Position numbers and translations under genes: made by a program. A stretch of DNA of 64,000 nucleotides from Pampus argenteus (taxonomy: Eukaryota > Chordata > Actinopteri > Scombriformes > Stromateidae). The stretch spans positions 3,148,001 to 3,212,000 of the forward strand of contig CM072878.1 of the NCBI GenBank assembly GCA_036937835.1. Direction: 5' to 3'. How positions within the stretch are numbered: position 1 is the stretch's first letter; every line of letters begins with the position of its first letter. The notes beneath the pieces were generated by a model. The model searched no databases. It worked only from the letters and a program-made list of their open reading frames with translations, and was not told the DNA's origin. Positions 35,983-47,600 of this stretch are shown here, in pieces.

Positions 35983-36559
35983 GGGCTGACGCACGGCAGC
36001 CTGGAGTGGCCGGCTCCATCAAAGGCCTGTATGCTCAGGCTTGAACAGAGGTATTATTAGCCAGCAGAGGGAGAGATGCATGGAGAGAATGGAAGGAGAA
36101 GAAGGGGGAGGGAGGAATGGGAATGGGGATGGGGGCTTTTGAATGAACTGCAGAGTAACATGTGTCACTGCTCTCAATACGTGTTTAGAATGGAGGCAGA
36201 TTATTTGTTAGTCTATCAGGGACAATAAAGGTAACCGTGGTTACATAGGAAGAGAATGCAACATAATGTCATGTATTCAGAGCATTTAAGACCCAGCCTG
36301 GTGATTAGGCTTTTGTAATCAAGGTAAAAAATCTGATCTGATCTTGATAGGAGGACAGAGGATGTTGTGATGTGTGATGAAGCTGTTCTGGCAGCACGTG
36401 GTGGCCCAACACCTTACTAAAGCACTTTATGTCGTCTGTATATTAATGGGGTGGACAAAATATAAGGAGCACTTTTCAATATACTTTTCATATTTTGTGG
36501 ATTGATATGACGAATCAACAATACAATGCTTACATCATCATTTTATCCATAATTCTACT

Positions 36560-36745
36560 AATTAGGCGTCCATCTAGAACCAGGTTCTGCTTGAGGTTTC
36601 CTCCCATTAAAGCCGTTGCCAAGTGCTTGTTCATGGAGGAATTGTTGGGTCTCTGTAAGTTAAAGAGTACAGTCTAGACCTGCTCTATATAAAAAGTGTC
36701 ATGAGACACTTGGTTGTGGTTTGGTACTATACCAATAAAATTGAC
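36560..36745 (+). repeat. dispersed fish repeat with LINE/SINE-like 3' tail
   Basis: gaggtttcctcccattaaag...ccaagtgcttgttcatggag...ttgggtctctgtaagttaaa...gtctagacctgctctatata...ccaataaaattgac is a familiar fish repeat tail. Confidence 0.6.
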
Positions 36746-37329
36746 AAAATTGATAAATTGATTTTATTTGGAACACCTGTGTCAATGCATTCCATCCACT
36801 ACAAGATAATTATTATTATTGAGGTAGAATTATCACCTTTCTGACAGTCAACAAAAATTGTAAATGTATACGTTTTGTAAAAGCAGAATTTATGGCAAAG
36901 CTGTTGTATTGTATTGCATTAGATTATTCTTAATAAAAGCTTGGTGATAAATTAAATTGTCAGCGTGAATCCCTGAATAATATGGACAGGTGAGGTACTA
37001 TTTTACCAAGTAGCTCCCAGCTCATACTGGGTTGCTTCCAATGTAAATATGTGAAGTTTGTATATATTCTTTGCTTAAAGCCATTGGAGGTGGATGTGCG
37101 CTGAACAGCTGTGACCTGTCAAATATGTGAATGTTTTCTGCTGAAGTTGGGTTCCCTCTGGTGGTGGCAGGCTGATATGCACTGCATTTTATCTTCACAG
37201 ATTTGAGATGTCAGTCTGAGAAACTTTTGCTGCCACCCCACAGTAAATAGAATTTCATTTTAAATATTTACACATATTACATATTTAAAAGAAATGCCCA
37301 GGATAATCTAAAGACCATAAAACCATAAA

Positions 37330-37960
37330 ATTAAGTACTAGTGTACTCCAGCACACAGTGACAGTATGGCTTCAATGCACCAATGACAACTCTCTCACCT
37401 TTAGGGATCCTCTGCATCACTTCATCAAGGTCCATTGAACATCACACCTTTGATTTTTAGCTCCAGACTTATCACTCTATCTGACTTTACCTCCAGAACA
37501 CTCATAACAAACTCCTCCTTCAAGATAACTCCTACTCCATTTCTCTTACTATCTACACCATCCATGATAGAACAACTTGAAACCCTGCTCCCAAGCTTCT
37601 AGCCTTGCTACCTTTCCATCTGGTTTCCTGGACATACTGTGTGTATGTCTACCTTCCTCCTCTGCATCATGTCAACCAACTCTCTACCTTTTCCTGTCAT
37701 AGTTCCAACATTCAAAGTTACTACTCTCAGTCCTAGACTCTTGGCTTTCATCCTCTCTCTCCTCTTAAAAACACACCTTCCTCCTCTCCTTCTTTGACCA
37801 ACAGCCCTGTAGGTGAACAGCACCGATGGCAGTGTCGTTGTTAACCTCGACCAATCCGGTATCCGGAAGCCATAGGTTCGATTTGCATATTTGATTTGGC
37901 CAAAGTTTTACATCGGATACCCTTCCTGACACAACCCTCTGTTCATTTGGGTCCATGCTC
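37330..37960 (-). mobile_element. degenerate RTE-like LINE fragment (endonuclease region)
   Basis: Minus-strand reading gives LRVVTLNVGTMTGKGRELVD then MMQRRKVDI near 37730-37650, typical of the apurinic endonuclease start of RTE-clade elements, followed by broken-frame pieces resembling GVILKEEFVMSVLEVK (37540-37480) and EVMQRIPKGERVVIGA (37430-37380). The 5' leader (tatccgatgtaaaactttgg, 37910-37890) is also typical. Several frameshifts and stops. Confidence 0.75.
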
Positions 37961-38279
37961 GTGTAGGAGTAGAAGGAAATGAAGATGAGGATGGCCAAGT
38001 AATCGCTGAAATCACAAACAGTAAACATTAAAATTCTATTTATACAGGAAGATGTGTTTATGATATCCAAAAACGTACCCTACTGATAGATGAACACACT
38101 GTGGTCATCCTGAATCTGTCTAACGTGCTACTGGAGTGTCAGGCCTATGACGAGAAAGGAATTAACTGACATCAGCATTAAAGAAAGCTAAGCTTAATTT
38201 CACTGTATGGAACAAAATTTTAGATGCGGGAATATACAATCACCTGAAATACCTGAAGGAAACAGCGTTAATAGAGATA

Positions 38280-38526
38280 ATTTTCCCCCCATGTTCTCGG
38301 TCAGCCAATCTACTGTTCCACACTCCCCGGTAGGTGGCGGTAATGCATCTACAAGCAGGTTGCCAACTGCCAATCAAAACAAAAGAAGAAGAAACACTAC
38401 TGTAAGATAGCTATAACAACGAGTTGCTAAGCGATTTGAGACTTGACATAACATAATAGTGAAAAGTAAGCGCGAGGAGAGATACGGTTACCGCTGCTAG
38501 CGGGTCATGCAGCTCTCCAAAAGGTA
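38280..38526 (+). promoter_or_regulatory. smg1: probable smg1 promoter and 5' UTR
   Basis: The 250 bases before the start codon become CpG-richer (agcgcgagga, tacggttaccgctgctagcggg) without a TATA box, as for a housekeeping gene. The left part is a dispersed-repeat copy (38329-38395). The CpG-bearing character continues into intron 1 to about 39140. Confidence 0.5.
38329..38395 (+). repeat. 'ggtaggtggcggtaatgca' dispersed repeat in the smg1 promoter
   Basis: ccggtaggtggcggtaatgc then atctacaagcaggttgccaa and caaaacaaaagaagaagaaa. It lies 130-200 bases before the smg1 start codon. Confidence 0.6.
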
Positions 38527-38527
38527 A
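38507..38527 (+). promoter_or_regulatory. upstream ORF overlapping the smg1 start codon (TAATG)
   Basis: ATG CAG CTC TCC AAA AGG TAA: a 6-codon ORF whose stop TAA (38525-38527) shares its last A with the smg1 ATG (38527-38529). Both ATGs have G at -3. Whether it lies in the mRNA depends on the transcription start, which must be left of 38507; that is likely but not shown. Confidence 0.6.
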
Positions 38528-38603
38528 TGAGCCGTAAAGCCTCGGGGTCTCGGCTCAGCGGCGCCCACAAACTGCAGCCACACTGGAATGACTGGCAGCC
38601 CAG
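38527..38603 (+). CDS. smg1: smg1 exon 1: start codon and conserved N-terminal tip
   Basis: Residues 1-25 plus two bases: MSRKASGSRLSGAHKLQPHW then NDWQP, donor gttggt, phase 2. The MSR..GSRLS and WNDWQPR motifs match vertebrate SMG1 and fix the start. The glycine run of the mammalian N-terminus is absent. Confidence 0.93.
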
Positions 38604-41600
38604 GTTGGTGCTCTGCTCCGGGGGAGGCTGGTTAATTTAATCTGGTGACTTTATGGGCCTATGCTCTTCTGCTTTATGAAGTTGTGACCACATGGGAGAG
38701 AGATACTTGTTTGTCTCTTCATTATACCATTAAATACTCAGACCTGCCCAAGTTTAGTGTCTTCGAAACATTAATTGTGTCATCCTATCACGCAATATGC
38801 CTCCATGTCAAATAATTTTATGCGAGGTGACTGCTTAGCCCGGCGCTAACGGTTGCTGAGTGTCTTTAGCATTGGCTAGCTTGTTACTAGCTTGCTGCTA
38901 AACGCACGTTAACGCAGTCAACACTAACGTTAATGGCACGCGATGCAAGCCACTTTAGCAAATACGATAATTGCGTCTCATGATCCTCAGTGATGAATCA
39001 AGTAAGTCATATTTAATTAAACACAGAGTTATGTACATTCACAATGCGCCGTGCTAGTCATATGTGGGCTCCGGTGTTAGTTTAGCTGGTTAGCAGCACT
39101 GCGATATTCGCTCGGTTAGCCAGCTAAGCTAGCTAAAAATAATAAGACGCCACCCCACTGTAACGTTATCAACTTCCTAAAGAACTTCCGGATATATTTT
39201 TAAAACTATTGCACATAAATCTATGACAGTGTTGGTCTTGTAACTTTTTGAACTTATAATAAACGATTGCAAAAGTAGACACAACAACGAATAAACCTCC
39301 AAACTCCTTGTGTCAACGTACCTCATGTCATAACATTTGTAACGTCAGGTGTAAAGTAATCATTTTTAATTAGAGCCTGATTACTAACCAGGCAAAGCGG
39401 GCAAAAACTGTCCAGGGCCCCATACCCCCTGGAAACCCTGAGGCCCCAAGTTTACTGTGTGGCAATTAATTTGTGGATTCATTTCAAATGCTCATTTTTG
39501 TTTTAATTCTAATTACCCAGCTGTTAACCCCCCCTCTCTCTCTCATCTGTTTCTATCTGCTGATGTCTGTTGTTTTTCACTCTGTATTGAGTGTTGTTAT
39601 TTGGGCTGCTTTACCTCCCTCATGCCTCTGCGTCTTTTTTTCTGCCTCTTTCTTGGTCGAGAATTATGGAGGCTGCAGTGGAAATTATAAATGAAAGTTT
39701 TGACATGAGTCTCATGATTTACTTGCAATACTTGTTTAATGCCAATTTTGAGAACATCAGAGAAATTAAAAGTTTGCATCCTGCTATTAGATCAGTTATA
39801 AAATGCAAGTGCAGCTTGGAGCATCTCTCCTGCTGACAGCCGATGAGTCAACCACACTTAGAGCGAAACAGCCTACCAATGTCATGGCGAAAGCATAGAA
39901 AATAGCTGATTAATATGCACACTGGTCACCAACTGGACAGGGTGTGAATTACTCAGATATAAGATTTATTAATAAGAAATAACATTTTCTCTGCATGTAG
40001 GGAACATACATTAACAAGGGGTTTAGTTAAATGGGAATGGGAACATATTTAAAATGATAAAACAAATGTAACATGGCCAAAAATATTGGTACCCTTAACT
40101 TAATATTTTGTAGCACAGCCTTTTGGAGGTAATAACTGCAATCAAGAGCTTTCTGTAACTTTGAATAAGGTTTCTACACTGGCCTACTCTTCTTGAGCAA
40201 ACTGCTCCATTTCACTCTGGTTTGATGGGTGCCGTCTCCCAACTGCAAGTTTCAGCTCTTTCCACAGATGTTCAAAGGGATTCAGATCAGCTCATAGCAG
40301 GCCACTTCTTATCCACTCTTGGGTGCTTTGTGATTTGTGTTTGGGGTCATTATCCTGCTGTGAGACCTATGACCTGCGTCTAAGACACAGCTTTCTGACA
40401 CTGAGCTGTATGTTTCGCTCCAAAATGCTTCGATAGTCTTCTGATGTCATTGAGTCCTGCACATATTCAAGGCACCCAGTGCAACTCCAAAACATCACTG
40501 AGCCTCCTCCATGTTTCATGGTAGAGATGCTGTTCTTTTCTTTGAAGACCTGGTGTGGTTTACCAAAAAGCTCTGGGTATTTCATGTGTCCAAAGCACAT
40601 TCTCCCAGAAGGCCTGTGACTTGTATCATAAAGTGGGGTCTATATTCTTTCTTCATTCAGACAGCAACGGATGGTGCAACTTGAAACTATTGTACCTTGA
40701 ACTTGTAGATCAGCTTGGATCTGTATTGAAGTTTTCGTTGGCTCTTGCTGGATGATTTGGGCAATCTTCTGTTCAATCTCGGACCAATGTTCCTCTTGCG
40801 ACCACAAATAAACAAAATTTTTTTTTTTTACAACATTTTTGTTTTGTTCCACGGCAAACAAAATACAGATATGCATTGATAATACAAAATCTTTTAATTT
40901 CAACACTGTCCAGGGAGAATAGTACGTTATTTTATTCAAATGCAATGGCACCAATAATTTTACCCACATCTGTAAAATTGAAAAACAAACAAACAGGTGT
41001 GTCAGAGGAAAAGCACAACTTGTATAAAAATGAGATATTTTGGTCTGCCCAACCTTCATCGGGTAAGCTGTACAAGAGTATTTATAGTATTTAGTTTCAG
41101 TGCAGTTCCTAAGATTGATTCTGATAAGTAAGTCTGATAAATATGGGCCATGATTAGTAAGCGGCAATAATCTGTACATCAACAAGGCTACAATCATAAT
41201 GGGTGTGAAATCATTCCTGTTATTCTAGTTTCTGCACAACAAATATAACTTGAATACATAAGACATTAGAAAAATGTCCATTATAGCAGCGTTTCATACC
41301 TTTTATGCTGAATGTGTATATACCTTTTTATATATACATACATACACGGATGTACACCATTGGTATTGATATACAACATATACAGTAACAAAGCCTGTAA
41401 TTTGTCATTTTATTTTCATTATGATTATCTTTTAATAATTGCAATTTATGATCTGAAATTATATTAACAAATAACTTGTATGGCTATATATTGCCTCATG
41501 GTCCCTGTACATAATGATAGCAACAGTCATTTATGTGTTTATATTATTATTCTTGCTGTTACAACTGTTGCATACCTCTACGCATTTTTTTTCTGCTGTG

Positions 41601-44600
41601 TTTGTTTAATTGGACATCAAGTGGATTAATCTATTGAATCAATTTAGAATTGATTCTCTTTCAGATCATGAGACTAAGAACTGAAATCGAATAATGAGAT
41701 ATGAGTTATTTCAGTTGTGTTCTTTGTTCCATGCATGTCTGTCTATGAATCCAGAGGTGTGTCATCCAGCCAGGACGGAGTGAAGTCCAGAGAGCTTGGT
41801 TCAGCAGCATTGTACGAAGTGTTGCCCTCCAGCTGCCCTGACCAGCCAGCGGTGCCCAGCGATGCCTACACAGCTGCAGATGCACTCCAGGGAGAGGGTG
41901 AGGCACCTTCTGCTTAGAGATGCACCAATTGCAGTTTTAGCTGGTTCAGATTTTAAAAAAAATGTCTGACCTGATCTTCTTTGTTGTTACACAGATGATT
42001 CTATGTAAGAAACCATCTGATGTGTCAGGTTAATAATTGACAACATACAGCAACTTTTCTTACCTGGAATATCGTCCAGTTTCGATCTGTGCAACTCTAT
42101 TGTTGGTCAAGTTGAATGTCTCATTAAACATCAGCACTGGTGAAGAACATCAGAGTTTGCTGTACCTTGCATACCATTTGCCTTGCAATTAATTGTTTTG
42201 GGCTTTTAATTATAAATTATAAATAAATAAAAAATATTGGATCTGATTGTGAAATATTAATATTAATAATTATATAATTGTAAAACTGCAGTTTAGGCCT
42301 TGAAATAGTAGCAGACCTCAGAATACTTTGATCTGAATTGAGTAACCAGATGGTGTTTAAACGCAATAAAGATATGAAAATGAAACCTTTTCAGACATGA
42401 ACATGATCTTGCCATCGTCATTGTTTTTCAGAGTTGTCTGTCACCTTATTGTCACTCATGACTGTATTTAGAAATAACAGGAGCGTTACAGAAGGAGCTA
42501 CTATATTTGTGCTCTGTCACTGCTGTGAACAGCGGTGAGTTAAAAGAGCTTTTTTAGTTTACAGGCTGCATCACTGACGGTTTTTAAAATGTAGTTTGTT
42601 GTTGAAGCCTTAATTAATTATTATATATTATTAAAATATATTTTTGAATCATCAGCTTGAGGGACACTCCTCTCATAGTAAATCCACTAAGAAATTCTCA
42701 TGTCATTTATAATTTATTAAGAATTCATACAGTTTACATGCTTTATGCAGAGTGTTTTGATGGATAATTATTCATAATTTGAAATCTCTTTTGTATATTG
42801 AAGCTTGTGCTGCTGCAGCCTTTACATTATTTTGACAGCATTTCAGATCATTACCGAAGATCTGACCTCATAATATTATTTTTCTATTTGAAACTTCAAA
42901 TAGAATTTCAATTATGCATAAAATAAATACTCTCAAAGTTCCTGTTTGCTTTGTGGTATCTGACATGCTCTTATCCGCTTAGTCCTTGTATGTAATAAAT
43001 ACAAATCCTACATGTTTTCTGTCCTTCAGATGGATATGAAGCTGGTCAAGGTGTCTGTGATACTACGTTTGGTTGGAAGTCGCTGGGGCAAGAGTTGAGG
43101 CCCAATGACGTGACATCGGATTTGACTCCTTTTCAGCATGGAAACCGTGCTTTAGCTTCAAAGGACATGAGGAAATCGCAGGGTGAGCTCTCTGACAAAT
43201 GTCCAGTATTGTAAGATATAATACATTTAGTGACAACAGCAGTAGCTGCAGTACTCAGATGTGAATAATTTAATTGGAGACGGTTAGCTACTCTCATGTA
43301 CACAGGCTGTCCTTACTGATAGACTACATTTGTTTGGGCTGCAGCTCTATCAAGGTAACAAACACATTTGTTACGGTTACACATAATTAATTCAGTTTTG
43401 GGGATGTGGGGCATAACGGTGCAAACAAAGAAGGGTCATGTCATGGAGTTAATTTTAAAAAAAATCAACAAAAAAGCAAAAGCAACCATGGCATAAAATA
43501 CAGTGGGTACGGAAAGTATTCAGATCCTTTTACATTTTTCATTGCGACCATTTGCCAAAATTAAAAAATAGTTCATTTTATTTCTCATTAATGTACACTC
43601 AGCACCCAATCTTGACAGAAAAAAAACAAATGTAGAAATTTTTGCAAATGTATTAAAAAAGAAAAACTGAAATATTACATGGTCATAAGTATTCAGTCCC
43701 TTTGCTCAGTATTGAGTAGAAGCACCCTTTTTAGCTAGTACAGCCATGAGTCTTCTTGGGAATGATGCAACAAGTTTTCCACACCTAGATTTGGGGATCC
43801 TCTGCCATTCCTTGCAGATCCTCTCCAGTTCCGTCATGTTGGATGGTGAAAGTTGGTTGACAGCCATTTTCAGGTCTCTCCAGAGATGCTTGATTAGGTT
43901 TAGGTCAGGGCTCTGGTTGGGCCAGTCAAGAATGGTCACAGAGCTGTTCTGAAGCTACTCCTTTGTTGTTTTAGCTGCGTGCTTAGGGTCATTGTCTTGT
44001 TGGAAGGTGAACCTTCGGCCCAGTCTGAGGTCCTGAGCACTCTGGAAGAGGTTTTCTTCCAGGATATCTCTGTACTTGGCCGCATTTATCCTTTCTTCAA
44101 AATGCAAGCAGTCGTCCTGTCCCTGCAGCTGAAAAACGCCCCCATAGCATGATGCTACCACCACCATGTTTCACTGTGTGGATTGTATTGGGCAGGTGAT
44201 GATCAGTGCCTGGTTTTCTCTAAACATAACACTTAGAATTAAAACCAAAAAGTTCAATCTTCATCTCATCGACCAGAGAAGCTTATTTCTCATAGTCTGG
44301 GAGTCCTTCATGTGTTTTTTGGCAAACTCTATGCATTTTTTTTTTTATGTCTTGCACTGAGGAGAGGCTTCCGTCAGGCTACTGTGCCATAAAGTCCTGA
44401 CTGGTGGAAGGCTGCAGTGATAGTTGACTTTGTGGAACTTTCTCCCATCTCCCTACTACATCTCTGGAGCTCAGCCACAGTGATCTTTGGGTTCTTTTTT
44501 ATCTCTCTCACCAAGGCTTTGGCTGGACGGCCAGGTCTCAGAAAAAAGTTCTGGTCGTCCCAAACCTCTTCTATTTAAGGATTATGGAGGCCACTGTGCT

Positions 44601-47600
44601 CTTAGGAACCTTGAGTGCCGCAGATTTTTTTTGTAACCTTGGCCAGATCTGTGCTTTGCCACAGTTCTGTCTCTGAGCTCCTTGGGCAGTTCCTTCGACA
44701 TCATGATTCTCATTTGCTCTGACGTGAACTGTGAACTGTAAGGTCTTATATAAACAGGTGTGTGCCTTTCCTAATCAAGTCCAATAAGTTTAATTAAACA
44801 CAGCTGAACTCCAATGAAGGAGTAGAACCATCTCAAGGAGGATCAGAAGAAATGGACAGCATGTGAGTTAAATGTGACGTCACAGCAAAGGGACTGAATA
44901 CTTATGACCATGTGATATTTCAGTTTTTCTTTTTGGATGAACAGAAATGTAGCAAATTTATTAATTTGCTACATTTCTGTTTTTTTTTCTGTCAAGATTG
45001 GGTGCTGAGTGTACATTAATGAGAAATAAAATGAACTTTTTTGATTTTGGCAAATGGTTGCAATGAAACAGAGTGAAAAATTTAAAAGGGTCTGAATACT
45101 TTCCGTACCCACTGTACATCACTGTTGGTAGGGCAGGATAATAATAATCCAAATTAGCATTCATAGTCACACTTGTATCTATTTATGTTGGTGTGTTGTT
45201 ACTGACATACAGAGATGTTGTTGCAGAGAGAGGGATGGCTCACTCAGATGAGTCTCGGTTGGCCAACCTCCTGCGCAGAGTCTCCCGGGAGGATGATCGC
45301 GACCGCAGGCTGGCCACCCTCAAACAGCTGAAGGAATTCATCAGCCACAGCGAGAGCAAAGTGGTCAGTACGATTGTGTATAGATGATCGCTTTGTCGGA
45401 AACCTCTATTAGACCGAGTGAGATGTCTTCTCCTCGGTTTCACATTTGAGATATTTCTTATTTATCCTAAATTCCACAATTTATACTTTTTTTTAAATTG
45501 ATCCTGGGTAACAGGCTTGTCCAGCTATCATAGTAAACTCCAATTCAGACTCTGAAACATGCCTGTATTCTTGATCAATACCTTGTGTCACTGTTCAATA
45601 TCGATGTGCTGTCAGGTCCAGTTTCACTTCAGTTCAGTCTTTCTCTGAATAGATGCTGAGTTGAATTAAAGGACAGGTTCACTATTTTTGTGTGTCTTAA
45701 AATAAGTCAGGTGCTGCCCATATGAACACTGAGGTTTTCCTCATTGTAATCATTCCTCTTGTTCATACTGGCTATTAAAAGATCCCCTTCCAACCTAAAT
45801 GATAGAGGCCAAAATCCACAGTGTGTCCAGTCATTTTGTGCAAAATGTATTTAAAAGTTGATGTGAAGCTTATGAGGCTTAGCATCAAATTCCCTCTTTG
45901 TGTTTCACTGTTGAGTTGTGCTGGAAGTATAGTGACTTTGTCGCTAAACCAAATTAGCCTACCATCGCTAATTCACAAATATGAATTAGTTCAGTATATC
46001 TTAATTCATGTTCAGTTTCCAAGCAGCGTCATCAGAGCAACAAAATGTGATCAGACTGCAGCCTGCAGAGATGAGCTGTGACGATGTAAATCCTGTTGAA
46101 AGTACAGCAAACACATTTTTATCTTGTTTACAAAAGCCAAGGTTCCCAATAAAAGGGAAAAACAAAAACCCAGACCTTGATTCTTTTGGGGGGAAATAAA
46201 CAATGTAATTAAAAGTGCTTGAATTTATATATTTTGTGCAGCAAATCAACAAAAGTTTATGCTATGTGCGAAGCAGCTTTGACGATCCGTATCTCAAACT
46301 ACAATGTGTTGGGTCTCTGAATTTGGGATGAATTGGGCCTGGAAAGTTTTTGAAAAGTCCTTGAATTTGAGTTTAAGAACGTGTGGGAACCTTGAAAAGC
46401 TTTAAGGGCAGTTATTTGTTCTTTTAGAGAAAATATGCCACCCATTTCCTTAAATACTGTTTAAAAATGTCTTGAATTTGAATAACTTCAAACTCCCTTA
46501 AAGCTGAAAGTCAGCACGTAAACTTCATAGTTGTTTCATTTCAGATGAAATATGTTGAAATGGCAAAACATCAGTCAGTTAATACTTTGTATTTTTATCC
46601 TACAGACCCTGGTTAAACAGTTGGACACCATGCTTAGCACCTTGAATGACATTTTGAATGAAAGGTAAGAGGAAGCTGTACTGTGCACAACTTTCTACAG
46701 TCAAGTCATGCTGGACAGACTGGATGTTGTCTTTCCAGCAGGGTCAACAATCCATAAACACAGATATTCACATTAATACAGAAACTCTTCTTGAAAAATG
46801 TAAATGTTTGTCTCATTGCAGGTGTTCCGAACTAGGTTGAGCAGTGTATTAAGACTTTATGTTGGAAAATGCTGTATATCATCACACAAAGACATAAAAC
46901 ATGTTGACATCTAAGATAAAAATCAAAAACTCATTAACACTGATGTCATGCTTCAGCTAAACAGAGGAAGTGTGAAATTTTATGCCGACCAAAATGTCAC
47001 GCTTCCTTTCAGACTGACGTCCTCCTTCAGCATGTAAACGGGCAACAGTGTTACAACCAAGCACATGTGAGCACAATAGGTTGTTGATACTTAATAGGAA
47101 ATGGTGAACAGCAGGCTTAACAAGAATTGTCAGCGGGGGCTGTAACTTAAAAATAAATCAAACATAATTTAGTGCTATTGATGATTATGTTCAGTAAGGT
47201 TTTTTTATGTTACAGGCTCCTTCTGAGCATTCAGCACCCATTTACACACAAGAGTGTAGTGCTCCTATTTCTTTTGTTTATATTTATAATTAGGCTGTCT
47301 CAATCTAATTACTATTTAACGCCAACAGTGATAATTGCCATATGGATGTAGGTATTTCAGTAAATCAAACGGGTAGATGCTCTTACAGGTGCTGGTCATA
47401 AAATTAGAATATCATGAAAAAGTGAAACTGGTATAATGTAGACATTCATTTCACATAGACTGAGATATTTCAAGTGTTTCAACTAATAAAAGCTCCAAAT
47501 TGAGTATCTCAGAAAATTAGAATATTGTGGAAAGGTTCAATATTGAAGAAAAAAATGTACAAGCAATAGGGATAACCGCACTCCGGAGAGGATTGTGAAA

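Larger units (their letters stand above)
28600..37329. other. intergenic between fbxl16 and smg1
   Basis: Contains the LINE reverse transcriptase relic, microsatellites, the nested palindrome, the two GC-richer patches and the repeat at 36.56 kb. No conserved coding exon is seen on either strand. Confidence 0.55.

Noticed and set aside
38207..38410. 67-residue plus-strand frame upstream of smg1
   Set aside because: It runs through the dispersed repeat copy and has no splice link to smg1.
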